Assembly: GCA_905221605.1 (NCBI GenBank)
Contig: CAJNDS010001024.1
Location: 147,501-209,500 of the forward strand
Direction of reading: 5' to 3'
Length of the DNA stretch: 62,000 nucleotides
From: Symbiodinium natans
Taxonomy: Eukaryota > Sar > Dinophyceae > Suessiales > Symbiodiniaceae
Numbering within the stretch: position 1 is the first letter of the stretch; every line of letters starts with the position of its first letter. Positions 41,275 to 52,351 of this stretch are shown piece after piece. The translations under genes and the position numbers were made by a program. The notes beneath the pieces are model-generated. The model saw nothing but the letters and a program-made list of their open reading frames with translations. It made no database searches and was not told the DNA's origin.

Positions 41275-41868
41275 CTTCGCAATCACAAAACCAGACTTCC
41301 AACCGCACCCTCACGACTCCACTCCAGAAGGCCCGAATACAAAGGCAAGCCCTGAGCCTGCCATTCGTCCACTGAAGGCAAACTCTCTACATAATTTCTC
41401 AGTCTCAAACAGCCTTCTGGCTTGTTTCCTGCCTTCCTTGTCCATACTTCGCACCAGAGCACCACAAACTACTGAAAGCGTAGCGCAAGGCACGGCTTTG
41501 GTACGCACAGATTCGGCCCCTGCTCCCGTGGCCATGGAGCGGAGGGCAGAAGCTCCACGCTCCTCCATGTAAAGGCAAACTCGTGAACCACCACAAGGCC
41601 CCGGGCTGGAGGGTTGGTGTTCAAACGGCCCACATGGTGTTCAAGCAGCTCACTGCGCATGTGTGAAAAGCCCAATCAAGTACAATGGAGTTTTTTGGTG
41701 GGAGGGGTCCGGGCAGGTCCGCATGCAGACCGTAGGCACCATGAGTGTAGCGGTGTATAGTGGTGAGAATGAAGTACAATGCAGATGCTTCCTGCCCCAA
41801 TGCGGTATGCTTATTGCAGCGGAAAGTATAAGTGCTCAGCGTCGCAACCAGAGGCAACTTCAAGTCGG

Positions 41869-42050
41869 GTACCCTAAACCTCTTAGAGTAGTTACATGGT
41901 CCCTTACTATGGGCCCTTAAAAGCGGTTCCTTTCTACACCCCCTAATGAGTACCCTATACGAATTACTGCAAGAGCCCATACATCAGAACCCTTTAAAAG
42001 GAGGCCAGGGACCATATGCAGGACCCTTATAACTACCCTTAGAAACCCTG
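41869..42050. mobile_element. Imperfect inverted-repeat element
   Basis: TAGTTACATGGTCCCTTACT on the left faces AGGGACCATATGCAGG and ACCCTTATAACTACCC on the right. It shares CCCTTA/GGGACC words with the other MITE-like elements. Confidence 0.5.
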
Positions 42051-42410
42051 AACCCTAAGCCTCAGGGGGGGAGGGGGGGGGGAGGGGAAAAGGAGTATAC
42101 CACCTCAGAACCGACATCGCATCCTGGACTGCTGTTGAGGATGGATGGTTCCTCAGCTTCGCCGTCTTAGGCTCGCAACTCCAACTGCAGTAAGGTTCAG
42201 GGTTGAGGGTTTGAGGTTTAGAGGCTCCAGCAGCTCGAAAGAGCTGCAAAGGGCTCATGCAAGCTCGAGAGGAAAAAACACCCCAAAAAGCCTCCGGTTC
42301 CCAAAAAAACCCAAAAGACTCCGAGGATTGTCAGAATCTCCAAAACCCTCCATATCGGATGTCTAAAGACTTCCAGAAGGCACTAGAAGACACCAAAAGC
42401 ACCGGTGCTA

Positions 42411-42446
42411 AACCCTAAACCCCAAACCCTAAACCCTAAACCCTTG
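42411..42446 (-). repeat. Interstitial telomere-like tract
   Basis: Five CCCTAAA-type units, one as CCCCAAA. Related degenerate units lie at 42045-42060 and 42188-42222. Confidence 0.9.
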
Positions 42447-42539
42447 GAAGTCGTCGTTGCCAAGGGTCCTCAGTGCAGCAACGAGAAAATCCAGGGCCAT
42501 CGTCTGCCTGCAGAGGGATGCTCTCAACATCTGTGCTTT

Positions 42540-42641
42540 GGGATGTTCCCCCCCCCCCCCATACTCACAGAACATAATAGGGATTGGAGTACCCCCGATA
42601 ATAATCCCTATTAAGGACTGTGAGAATAAGGGGTAACCTCC
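42540..42641. mobile_element. MITE-like element, family M6 copy 2
   Basis: It starts GGGATGTTCCCCC, as at 17327. Arms CCCATACTCACAG/CTGTGAGAATAAGGGG and AATAGGGATT/AATCCCTATT give the same double-hairpin layout as copy 1. Its C-run replaces the G-run of copy 1. Confidence 0.7.
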
Positions 42642-43392
42642 AAATCAGTGCTTGCATGCGGTTGAGGATCTTAGGGTTTTGGTATGTGCTCCACATTGTT
42701 TCGGGGCGCAGTCGTGTTCGAGATTTATGCTTTTGCTTTGGAGCTGGCAGCGCTTTGCAAATTCCAAACTACCTGACCCAAAGACAAAGGCTTTTCGCAG
42801 CCAATGCGACACGAGAATGGCGTGGAGAACGCTGCACCACTGCGTCACTACGTGGGGCTGGAGACGGACATGTCACGAAACTCAACAAAGAAAGACTGGC
42901 TTTGTCACCGACTCTCCCACTTTTCAATTGGACGCCTGCTGCGAGTAACTGCTGGCAGCAAAAACAAAAACAACACCTACAGAAAATGCCTGCGCCTGAC
43001 CCCGAAGAACAGCACTCTCTTCAGCCTCTCTAGCCGCATTTCGAACTCCCTTGCTGGGGGACCAAATCATAAACTTCCGCCCCCAGCACCCGAAGCTCTT
43101 CAACAACCGTTGCCTCATCACTTGCCGCGACTCCGAGCTGCCACGCAGGGCGAAAGCCCCTACGCAGGCACAGCAGCACGCCTTGGCAGGTGTGGGACGC
43201 AGTGTTTCCAAGATGTCCCAGCCAGTTTTGCCGTGGTTGCTACGCAGCTCTGAGGCAAAGCGTCGCCACCGTTGCTACTCCCCTTCGCGCTGCCCAAGGC
43301 CCCCCTGCACCCCCGTTGTGCGTTGGTACGTCGAAAGGGCTCCGAATTCAGAACAACCTCCAAATCCGGACGCGAAGTGCGGAAGGAGGCGC
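42642..43392. other. Unassigned; competing frames on both strands
   Basis: Plus-strand frames of up to 149 codons (42620-43253, 43051-43479) and a minus-strand frame at 42924-43211 (MRQRLLKSFGCWGRKFMIW) overlap. Without splice evidence I assign none. Confidence 0.3.
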
Positions 43393-43454
43393 TTGCACTT
43401 CCACGGCTCCCGAGTGCTCATGCATGGCTGCGAGAACCTGCTCAAGCGTGTCGA
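43393..43454 (-). CDS. ARM/HEAT-like repeat exon
   Basis: After acceptor ccgtacttgcag the frame reads DTLEQVLAAMHEHSGAVEVQ. This is a near-consensus ARM-like helix pair (VLAAM..HS....VQ). A GC donor (gtgcaa|gcgcct) is likely, because the next residues (APPSAL) leave the pattern. It is the most upstream clear member of the minus-strand cluster. Confidence 0.58.
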
Positions 43455-43949
43455 CTGCAAGTACGGCACTTGCGTGTGAAATCAGTGGTTTCATGACCTG
43501 TGAAGGACACTTCCGCCCCTAACACACGAATGGTCAAGCAGGGCTCAAAATGTGACCATCAAATGTAGCACTGAAGTGGCACCATTGACAACATGTACTT
43601 GCAAGAACTTTTGCTATATACTCCGCTTAAACCCCAAGAAGGGGAGCTTCCCAGTATATATGCTTTTATCATATATGCTTGGGTCCTGTGCTGTTTTTTG
43701 GGGGGATTTCGGAACTTTGGGGCTTCGGCTGCCAGGCACCAAACCGAGGCTCGCCGAAGTCAGCGCTGGTGCAGTGGCCACCTGGCAAGGAGAGTTTTGG
43801 ATGTAAGTGGTTTAAGGTTTAGTTCTCGGAAAGTGTGGGGTAGCGGTTACAGTACTCCTACAACTGGGGCACGCCAGATGAGCTAGGAGTCGACGGAAGC
43901 CCTTGCCAGCTCACCACAAAAGAGCCCTGCCGTAAAGCTGGTTCCCTCA

Positions 43950-44150
43950 TAAACAAAATCCCATCTCGAACCAACGATAGACCCGAGCATCATAAATTGA
44001 GGTACCCACAAAAGGAACGCTGAACGCTAAATTCGGGAGCAGCGAGCTGAACGGTCGGCGTTCCACCTCTGGTGGCCGTGGCAGCAGCGCCAAACGGGCC
44101 AGAAGCGCGGCCCCAGTGGCTTGCACCTCTTTTTTTGACTTGCCTAGACA
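43950..44150 (-). CDS. Putative ARM/HEAT-like exon
   Basis: The frame reads KSKKEVQATGAALLARLALL, then PRPPEVERRPFSSLLPNLAF. EVQATGAALLARLAL follows the VQ..G..LL..LA helix. An alternative frame over the same bases is Gly/Thr-rich and less convincing. Borders are unresolved. Confidence 0.45.
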
Positions 44151-45058
44151 AGTTGGGTGCACTTGTAGGGCTCATCCTTCGTATTCTCCTTGAAGGTACG
44201 AAAAAGTGCGCCCAGCCTGTCTTGGTCGGGCGTAATGATAGAGTTCAGGGCTTATAGGGTCTACAGTGACTTCATAGATTCTCGTCACTTCGATAGAGTC
44301 AGCGAGGCTCGTTTGCAGGCCCTGCCCTTGCTTGAAAGGTCCCACGTGCCTTGGTTAGGGCCGCTTCGGCTTTGGCTGGGGAAGAGGGCGCCACGTAACA
44401 TTCTATCTTCGTGGGTCTTCTTGACTGGCTAAATGCGTAGCTTGACAAGTTGTCGTTTATTACTTGTGTCTCGGGGCTTTTGAGCAGCGTTCGAAAGCCT
44501 GGCATGAAGAAGGGTCTACAGACACTTCAATCTGATCAGCTCTCGCGTCTTTGTTGAGTTGCCGGCTTCTTCTCACACAAGGCCTCTTATGGATCTACGG
44601 CAGCCACGAGGGGGCTGCCTGGCTATGCGAAGCGGTTGTGGGTTTATGTGGGGCTCTTCAGCACCGAGATGTACCTGATGCTGAAGGCTTTGAAAAGGAC
44701 ATTGCATGAAAAAAACGCACAGCAGTCAGACCGAAAGAAGCGCTGCGGATCCACGTTCAACGAAGTTTTCTATTCCTCACAGACACCTGTCGTTTAAGGG
44801 TTTAAGGGTTTCGCCAGAAAGGTCCTAGGCAGGCAGAGTTACCTTGAAATTTGTGAGCAACTTCCGAGTTCGTCAGCATGTGTAGTGCAAGCTGTGTATA
44901 GCATGTACGATCTTGTCACCGATTGATGTGGTTGTGATGAAACTTCCTGAAGGGAAGCAGCTTGATTGATGCTTTGCCTAGTACCCGGCTTGGCAGAGCT
45001 CCTTTAGCCCTTTCTTTTGCATCCAGGCCTATGGTACCGCCGGGCACTGCAAGTACAC
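44151..45058. other. No gene assigned
   Basis: A short minus-strand frame (LGALFRTFKENTKDEPYKC) at 44165-44225 could be another repeat helix. The rest is unremarkable. Confidence 0.35.
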
Positions 45059-45180
45059 CCTCCCCCCCCCCCCCCCCCCCCCCGCACCCTTAACCCCAAA
45101 CCCCAAACCCCAAACCCTAAACCCTCAACCCTAAACCCCAAACCCGAAACCCTCAACCCTAAACCCACCCTTAAACCCTT
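45059..45180 (-). repeat. Poly-C run followed by a long degenerate telomere-like array
   Basis: About 22 C, then some twelve CCCTAAA/CCCCAAA/CCCGAAA/CCCTCAA units. It is the longest degenerate array in the window. Confidence 0.93.
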
Positions 45181-45276
45181 TGACCCTTGAATCCTCCACC
45201 CCGGGGCCCCCTCCAACCTGAGCAGATCCAGGATGAAGCTGCAGGGCCACCAGGCTCAGGTCCAAGGTGCCAGTCC

Positions 45277-45362
45277 TGGTTTAGGGCTTTTAGGGTTTAG
45301 GGCTTTAGGGGTTAGGGTTTAGGGTTTAGGGTTGAGGGTTCAGGGTTTAGGGTTTAGGGCCT
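45277..45362 (+). repeat. Interstitial telomere-like array
   Basis: About ten TTTAGGG units with GCTTTAGG and GTTGAGGG variants. It is oriented opposite to the array 100 bases before it, so the two form a large inverted pair. Confidence 0.93.
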
Positions 45363-45573
45363 TGAGGTCGACCGCCATAAGAGCCTTCAAAGCCAAGATA
45401 TACAGTGCGCAATGTCGGGACACAACATATTGTAAATACCTATGTACATAAAATGTCATGTATAACATATGTCACGCATATTCTACATAATGCTCATAAT
45501 CTGCTATGCGGTGAGTAGTGCTGTGGGCGGTATCCAAATGCCGTATGTAAGGCTGAGGTGTCGGTGCTGAGGC

Positions 45574-45687
45574 TTACCTGGGACTCTTTTTCCCTACACT
45601 TTAGTAATACCTACAGTACCCCTTAAGTAGTAACTGCTCCTTAAAGTAGGTAGAACCCATCATACTGTAGATAAAGAGTCCCAGGTA
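45574..45687. mobile_element. MITE-like element, family M7 copy 2
   Basis: The ends TTACCTGGGACTCTTT and AAAGAGTCCCAGGTA are inverse complements. The interior TACCTACAGTACC/ATACTGTAGATAA and TAGGTAGAACCCATCA match the copy at 25428. The ends are more intact than in copy 1. Confidence 0.75.
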
Positions 45688-45852
45688 GAGCTTGGCAGAT
45701 CTACCGCCGAGAAGGGTGTCATCCAAGGCTCTCGACAACTTGGCCGGCCAATGCCTCGCCGTGTCGCAGGAGCTCCTTAGATTTCCCAGTGGGAAATGCA
45801 TTCCACAGCACACATGGCGGGCGCACGATAATAAGGGCCTCCAAAACAATGA

Positions 45853-45990
45853 TATACATATATATATATATATATATATATGTATACACACACTATAGAC
45901 CCCCCCCCAAAAAAAAAACAGAAAAAGAAGTAGGATCCCCTTTGAAGTCAAAACCCCAACAAGGTGCCTCTGATATCGCCCCCCCCCCCC
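45853..45990. repeat. (TA)n, A-run and C-run tracts
   Basis: TATATATA at 45856-45882, CCCCCCCCCAAAAAAAAA at about 45901-45918 and a C-run at 45979-45991. No gene was seen in 45.7-46.4 kb. Confidence 0.9.
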
Positions 45991-46436
45991 CACGTCGCCA
46001 ATCCTTCCAAGCAAAGGCTCTCCCAGGGCCGCCAGGCCCCACCGTTGAACCTCCTCCTCAGCAGGGAAGTCCTCCCAGGGGTGCTAAGAGACATAAACTT
46101 CACTGAATTTAGGATGGCCCTCACTCCTCTGAAAAATATTCCTGAATATGATCCCTCTTAAACCCCGGAAGGGAATAATGGAACACCTCAAGGGGGCTAC
46201 AGTGCCTAGGAATTCACAAGCGTAGGATTTCGACTTGGTACGCTTCTCGCTGCTGCTCGATTTAAGAGTCGCAGGGCTTTTAAGGGGCTGAATGTCCCGC
46301 TAACGGGTTGCCTTTTCGGGATCAGCTCCAGGCCAGATTCCAAACTAATCACGCTGGCCGTGCAGTTGCATCGCGCCGAATTCACCCAACGCAAACCCAC
46401 GAATCCCTTTCAACAGCCTCTGCAGAAGTCGCAACG

Positions 46437-46775
46437 TCAGCCAGCATGCTTCCTCATGGAACGCTCTATTGAAGCGTCCGCAGCCTTCAAAGCCTTCGCG
46501 ACCAGGGCCACAGCGGAGGTTTCTGAAGTCTTCTGTCGCGCGCCAGCGTCCTCGAGATCGTCTAGGCGACACGAGCTGGATGTGTATTCTGGGAGTCTGC
46601 CACTTGGCCACGCCCTCTGCGGACTTCGATGGAAGGCTATCCCTGTGATGTATATGCCTTTGGCATCTACGGTTTCGAGTCTGTACCTTCCGGAGCCTAG
46701 AAATTGATCAAGGAACTGCCATGTCTGCTGTCTGAGGTTGCCCTCGGAAAGCCGAACACTGCAGCTATCCAGCAA
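46437..46775 (-). CDS. Putative exon, unknown product
   Basis: A 112-codon frame reads NLRQQTWQFLDQFLGSGRYR, then LETVDAKGIYITGIAFHRSP and SAVALVAKALKAADASIERS. It has good coding composition with a mix of strand-like and helical parts. Another minus-strand frame (CWLTLRLLQRLLKGIRGFAL) overlaps downstream. No family is recognised. Confidence 0.42.
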   Translation of the reverse strand: MLDSCSVRLSEGNLRQQTWQFLDQFLGSGRYRLETVDAKGIYITGIAFHRSPQRAWPSGRLPEYTSSSCRLDDLEDAGARQKTSETSAVALVAKALKAADASIERSMRKHAG

Positions 46776-47671
46776 AGTGGTACTGTCAACTCTTTGAGCA
46801 TCCAGCGATCAGAGTCAATGATCAGAGTCTTCACATCTCGGGATTTCGGGTGTGTGGTCCTTGGCGAAGCCGCTTATTGCCGCGAGGCCACACTCCTTCA
46901 GGCGCGTGCTTTCTCAGGTGAGGGGCCGGAATGGTTCCCAACTTGTTCCATGGTTTAGCATTAGCGCGTCTTCATCCGAGCTGCTCCGCCTCTCACATGT
47001 GCCCACGGCAGTACGAGACGTGTCAACCTGACTACCCCAAAATATCTGCCACACCTCCCTGATCGTTGAAGAAAGACTTGTTCCTGTACGCATCATGACT
47101 TTTTAAGGCTCATGTCACATGCATTCAAGAATGCAAGGAAAACAGAGCGGCCGATGCCTGCACAGACGGGGACTCTGCGTGCTGCTGCATTGCAGCCAGG
47201 ACGAGCCTTGGAAGTGGATGAGGGCAAATTGGATCGAATTGGTTTGTTCGCGGTTGCGTGTGTGTATTGCTCGGGTGTCACATGGCTTCGGTGCTCAACC
47301 AGACAAGCAGAGTTCAATCTCCATATTGGCCCTACGTAGACTGCCTCTGCGTAGACTGCCCCGAAAGTGACGTGACCCCCCCCCCCCCGCCCCCCACTCC
47401 GGCCTTTAATGGCCACATCTCTTGGCAGTAGCCCTGTACCATCACGCCTACTCCTTTCTTACCTCCAGAGGGGAGCCACGTGCCTCTCAAGGAATAAGCC
47501 TTCTATGCAACCATGCGCAGGTTCCTCAGAATAAGCGCCAATACCTCCAAGACCTATCTGCTCTCTCTTGGGGCTGCACTCCCACGCCCCGAGATCCAAG
47601 GCTTCCCGTCGGAGTTCGGCACCGGACTCCTAACATCTGCAGACTTCGAGGGTGATGTCTCTGAAATAGTC
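46776..47671. other. No gene assigned
   Basis: Plus-strand frame 47112-47339 (KLDRIGLFAVACVYCSGVTW) is weakly protein-like. A C-run lies at 47377-47393. Confidence 0.35.
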
Positions 47672-48023
47672 TAAAACTTCTCAAAGTAAGGGGCGTGCCC
47701 GTTTCCGATCCTGTAAAGGGCAAACTGGTCCTTTTCCGACTGACAACGCCCTACAGGTATATGAGACTCTGGAGACGTGTCGAGACATAAGTGTTTTTGC
47801 TTCCGATTGCGTCAAGGTCCGCTCAGGCAAGTCACTCCACGCTGCTGCCCCCGAGATGCTGTACGCACCTAATCGGTCGCGTGAGACTGATCGTGGCTGC
47901 ATCTTTACCCGACACGTCCTCACACACATGAAGCCACAGGAAATCTGTGACTCATTGGCCCAGGTCTGCAAAAGGGCTGAAGCTACTTTTCTTGAAACAC
48001 CGCCTCAGGGGAACCAGCGTTGA
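47672..48023 (+). CDS. Plus-strand open frame, unknown product
   Basis: Open from a stop near 47668 to a TGA at 48021, 117 codons without an early ATG. It reads TDNALQVYETLETCRDISVF, then ASDCVKVRSGKSLHAAAPEM and THMKPQEICDSLAQVCKRAE. The composition is clearly protein-like. The lack of a start suggests an internal exon or a degraded open frame. It is one of few plausible plus-strand exons before 60 kb. Confidence 0.42.
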
Positions 48024-48024
48024 C

Positions 48025-48747
48025 CTACTCCGTTGTGTGCAAGGTGGGCCGAGATTGGCCATCTTCCCTGCGCAAGGTCTTCGCACATTCCCCTTGTCGT
48101 ATTAGACGCATCGAGCAGCAGGCGCCACACAGGAACCAACAAATGGATATATGGAGGGCACCGTGCATACGACTTCGTAAAGCAGGACTGATATGGGCCG
48201 ACCGATATCGTCGACGCACAAGTCTCATGTGCGGCGTCCTCCACCACTGACCGCTCAGAATAGCGGGGGGCTCTAGATTGAGAGGAGGTGCGGATGGGGC
48301 CCAAAGCCCTAACGGGGGCGCACCGTATAGACTTCTGCGGCAGAGGATGATGCAAAACTTGTCTTGGAAATAGACGCCAAGCTGAGGAGCATTGCCGAGC
48401 TCAGTACATTGGTGGCCTGCCCCATCCTTTACAGGGGTTGGGACGATCCGACAGCCCAAGGCAAGAAACTTACCTCTCGAAGTAAGCTGTGCCGGCCGCC
48501 ACATGGAGTTGCACGGCACAGCCCAGGTGAGCAAGCGAGCCAAGCTACACAGGTCCATATCCTGGGTCATAGTGCTACTGTAGCGCATGGTGGCATGGTG
48601 CTCGTTGTCATCCACTGCTGGGCAACGAGGCACCACAGGCGGGAGACTTGCCCAACCGGCCTGGAACTTGCACTCTATTCTGATTTCATAGTGTGAACGT
48701 TCCTTAAGCCTCCACCGAGGGCGAAGCAGTCTTCCCGAAGCGCGCAC
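48025..48747 (-). CDS. Long minus-strand open frame, doubtful
   Basis: It has 240 codons without a stop. The composition is rich in Cys, Arg, Ser, Pro and His (SLYGAPPLGLWAPSAPPLN, HISICWFLCGACCSMRLIRQ), as often seen opposite a real gene. Overlapping plus-strand frames (48020-48250, 48364-48696) compete. The length alone argues for some coding constraint on one of the strands. Confidence 0.25.
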   Translation of the reverse strand: MRASGRLLRPRWRLKERSHYEIRIECKFQAGWASLPPVVPRCPAVDDNEHHATMRYSSTMTQDMDLCSLARLLTWAVPCNSMWRPAQLTSRGKFLALGCRIVPTPVKDGAGHQCTELGNAPQLGVYFQDKFCIILCRRSLYGAPPLGLWAPSAPPLNLEPPAILSGQWWRTPHMRLVRRRYRSAHISPALRSRMHGALHISICWFLCGACCSMRLIRQGECAKTLRREDGQSRPTLHTTE

Positions 48748-48881
48748 AGCTTAGCTTTGAGGGCAAACTTTTGCCACAGGGTCTCAACTCACAAATGGGC
48801 GCTGCCTTATCTGAAAAGCCGAAGCCCCAGAACCATCTAGAGCACCGCATCTTAAGCAGCCTGCCTTCTTCACCCCATGGA

Positions 48882-49035
48882 CACGGCCCATTTGTTACGG
48901 AAATAGGCTTGTGCCAGGCATATCAAGTGGGCCGAGCATAAACGCTGGAGCCTTCCATGATCTGCAGCCAGGTACGTGGCATGAACTGGGTCTCGAAGCT
49001 TCGACTTCTGAGTTTTGCGATGATGGATTCCGGAT
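48882..49035 (-). CDS. Possible exon, helical
   Basis: The minus-strand frame reads SKLRDPVHATYLAADHGRLQ, then RLCSAHLICLAQAYFRNKWA before a stop. It resembles a helical repeat. The plus strand has a 120-codon frame over 48911-49273 (KLHKLIQPEWPFPLEDFTLS) that looks equally coding. At most one is right. Confidence 0.32.
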
Positions 49036-49273
49036 GAAACAAAAATTGCACAAACTCATCCAGCCGGAATGGCCGTTCCCTCTTGAAGACTTCACTCTAT
49101 CTGATCTGGTCATTCCTGGCCAGCGGCTTGTTGGAAGCTTCCAGACCCAGCGTTCGACTACTATGTCTTCGTTTCCAGTTCCGCGGGCCGGCACATCACC
49201 TGCTCATGGCAGGGTATCTTCAGCCCACTGTCGAAAAGAAGTTTTTTTCCAATATTTTCCCAATGCGTACTAA

Positions 49274-50088
49274 AGCCAGGGGGTGGTCTTAAACATTCAT
49301 GCCACCTTCACCACAGGTCTGGCCCGTCTGGCCCTTCTGGGGTGTTAAGGTTTCACGCCAGCGCTAGGGTCTGAACAGATCGCGTTCGCATCTTCTTTCC
49401 TCGGTGAATGGCGTACCCGGCACATTTAGCCAGTGTGGCAAATACACACACCCTTGAAAAAGCAACTGCTTATAGGCTTTAGTGCAAGCTCATGTTTGGT
49501 TCCTTCTTCGATTGGCCTGCTTCCTTGATGGTCAGGCATGATCGCCCCAAAACAATCTTCAGCATGGCGGCGGGGGCTACCATACTACCGGTGGGCCAGC
49601 AAAAGATCTCGTGATGCTGTCGAGGTGACGATGACGAGTACGCGGTCATGTCCATTTGCGTGTCTTCTTCAACACCTGGAGAGGGGCACCCTCAGCAGGG
49701 GCAAAAGTGGCACAAGCAAGTTCAAAAAATCTGAACAGCAGCACTGGACAGTGACACACTGACTAGGGCAGAGAAGCCTTCGAGATTGGTCTTGCCCTTT
49801 TTGTGACCACCGTTGAACTTTCGTAGATGCAAGTACCTTGGAGGAAACCCCCACGTCAGAGTGCCATCACATGTGCGTTGGATGCTCCACACAACTCGCA
49901 CTGAACGTCGGAAAGGTGGAGACCGGAATATATCGCAACCCCACAGCCACTAAACCCGAAAGGCCCGAAACCCTCCACACTGGCGCAAAGGTGCAAGTAG
50001 GCTGGCTTCCCCTGGGGACGCGGTCCGCTGTAGAGCGACTTCACACACACACTTCGTGCCTGCAAGCGCCTTGGTGCAGTTGAGGGGT
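49274..50088. other. No gene assigned
   Basis: No repeats; short competing frames only. Confidence 0.4.
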
Positions 50089-50230
50089 AAAAGGAGGGAC
50101 CGCCAGAAGGGACCCTTAATCTTATCCCCTTTAAAACCCCTATACATACCTCATATAGTCCCTATAAGTAGCCCCCAAATAACCCCCAAATGTTCCCTAA
50201 GGTCCCTTATAAGGGTCCCTCCTTTAGTCC
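50089..50230. mobile_element. MITE-like inverted-repeat element (M10)
   Basis: It begins AAAAGGAGGGACC and ends AAGGGTCCCTCCTTTAG. The inner words AGGGACCCTTAATC and GGTCCCTTATAAGG also pair. Single copy in this window. It shares GGGACC/CCCTTA vocabulary with the other elements. Confidence 0.62.
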
Positions 50231-50717
50231 CTTGGCGCAGACATCACAACGAGGAACTCTGCGAAGTATCGGCGGAATTCTTGGGGCGTGCGGAGGGTGC
50301 TGAGGTTTCGCATGATCTGGCGGGGCATGGAACACGATCTCTATTCATCTCAAAAAGTAGGACTCTGGAAGAATCTTGAAGAAATCCGGGCATCCATTTT
50401 TAACCTAACCGTGTCTATCACTATCTGCGGTCATCAAGTTTGGTTTTCCAGCAACGTGGCCGCAACAAATATTCACAAGCACATGACCGCGAGTGCGAGT
50501 TCGTTGTTCGCATATACACGCAAGTGATACAAAGTTGCTCTTGCCGGGTCTGGCGGCCACACTGTTGCAGACTCCTGTATGCTGGTGCATTATAGCTGGC
50601 CAGCACTGCCAGGGCAGAAGAGCACGGACCAATGCCGCAAGCATGTGAACTGACCCAGCTAGGCTCGAACTCGAGCCACCGTCCCTGCAAACCCATCGGC
50701 GCAACCTCTTCATTCCT

Positions 50718-50743
50718 CAACCCTAAACCCTAAACCCTAAGCT
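50718..50743 (-). repeat. Interstitial telomere-like tract
   Basis: Three and a half CCCTAAA units. Confidence 0.9.
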
Positions 50744-50856
50744 GTCAAGGAACGTCTTCGGCTCGCCCGGCAAGTTCACAATCACAGGTGGCAATGCTTG
50801 GGGCGAAGGCTCGCGGCAGTGCCTGAATGACAAGGGCCGTAGTGACAGGAAGACAG

Positions 50857-50894
50857 GATTTAGGGTTTAGGGGTTTAGGTTTAGGGTTTAGGGG
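50857..50894 (+). repeat. Interstitial telomere-like tract
   Basis: Five TTTAGGG-type units, oriented opposite to the tract at 50718. Confidence 0.9.
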
Positions 50895-51131
50895 AGAAGC
50901 TGAAAGAAGCAAACTAGCCATATCAGTTAGTTCCGCCCAGTTTACAGTTATGCAGACAAGTCTGCCGGCATCAGACTGCATCAGACGAGACCTCTGAGTA
51001 CGAAAATTAAAAATAGGGTCGGGGACGACGGGGAAGCGTGACCAGAGGAGCAGGTCTGGGGGAGCGGGGGTGCAGTATTGAAGGGTTGTAGGAATCCTTT
51101 CTTTCTGACTGGGACGTGGAAGTCACAGCAT

Positions 51132-51255
51132 TTAAGTAAGCAGGGTGGAGCATGTTTTCAGATAGATGGATTGATCGCCAGCACCTTTGTCCAAACCAGA
51201 ACCAAGGCGCTTGACGCTGTGCGCGAACTGCCGGAGCTGTGGTTCCAGAGTCTGT
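51132..51255 (-). CDS. Possible exon, unknown product
   Basis: The frame reads TLEPQLRQFAHSVKRLGSGL, then DKGAGDQSIYLKTCSTLLT before a stop. It is more protein-like than the longer overlapping frame at 51007-51486 on the same strand. Borders are unresolved. Confidence 0.35.
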
Positions 51256-51906
51256 CGCAGAAAGCATGGTGAGCCAGGAGCAGGGCATGTGCTGGGGTGA
51301 GCCGGACCCTTCCGCGACATGCCGACATGCTTGCAAATCCTTGAAGTCAAGCAGGGCCTGCCAATCAAGCGGCCGCAGGAACCTCAGTTGTCCAAACTCT
51401 GACCGAAACGGGCGAGGTTGCAAACATTTAGTGTGCGACAAACGCAATGTCTGACAACTGTACAACGATATGGACTCGAAAAACAATGCAATGAGTGACC
51501 ACTTCCCTGACCTGCAGAAGGGACGTCTTAGTAGAACCCGAGTTCCTGGTTGAGAAGCCTTTCATACCAAACCCTGCGTAAAATGTGTAGCCTAGCTAAA
51601 GGGCCACGGAGTTCAAGGAAGCAACCGTTGGAAATATTGCCCCATGTCAGTCAGGGCTCCGCTTCAAGCTTGGCATACCCATCTTCATTTCAGGGGCCTG
51701 CTGGCAAGATTCAGTGCCACCGATCTGAATTCTATTCTTGTCACCCGCCGCGCAGCTTCACATGATTTACAACTATGCATTGTGGATTCTTCCAAAGTTT
51801 CTAGGGCTACTAGGGTGCAGGGCCACACTTTCTTCTATTCATCACATGCGTGACCATTGCTCCGGCAACAGCTTCGAATTCTCAGTCAAAGGCCCACCTG
51901 CATGTA

Positions 51907-51962
51907 GCCCTAAACCCTAAACCCTAAACCCTGAACCCTGAACCCTAAACCCTAAACCCCCT
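51907..51962 (-). repeat. Interstitial telomere-like tract, about eight units
   Basis: CCCTAAA units with two CCCTGAA variants. Confidence 0.93.
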
Positions 51963-52269
51963 TCGGGGTGTCTTCTTCGGGTCAGCGAGCTTTGATGGAC
52001 CCCACCCCCCCAAGATGCCCCATCTTTTTGTGATATGCGATTGTCCATGGTGAACAAGAAAATTGTATTGAATAACATAGGGTTTCGGATTTAGGGTGTA
52101 TCTAGGGCAGCAAAAGCCCCACGTCCTGATCCACCTAAGTTGGCATAGTTGGGACCTCCGAGTGGCGGACGAAGCGGAGATGCGCCTCCAGGGTGTGTCT
52201 AGGCACTTGGCAGATCTCTTCATGGCTTGCCGTACATTGACGCGACGGCCTGAAGAAAATATTGAAAAT

Positions 52270-52351
52270 CCAGATCTTCAACTTAGACTAACTCAGACTC
52301 TCTAGAGGGCCCAGATCTTAAACTAAGACTAACTCAGACTCTTTAAAGGGC
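52270..52351. repeat. 41-bp tandem duplication overlapping a stop codon
   Basis: CCAGATCTTCAACTTAGACT with its continuation (52270-52310) is repeated at 52311-52351 with four to five changes. The second unit contains the stop codon of the exon at 52343-52498. Confidence 0.85.

Noticed and set aside
50651-50720. tRNA-like box B (GAGTTCGAGCC on the minus strand)
   Set aside because: The T-stem does not pair properly, and no A box, D-arm or acceptor stem was found. It is at most a SINE-like relic.
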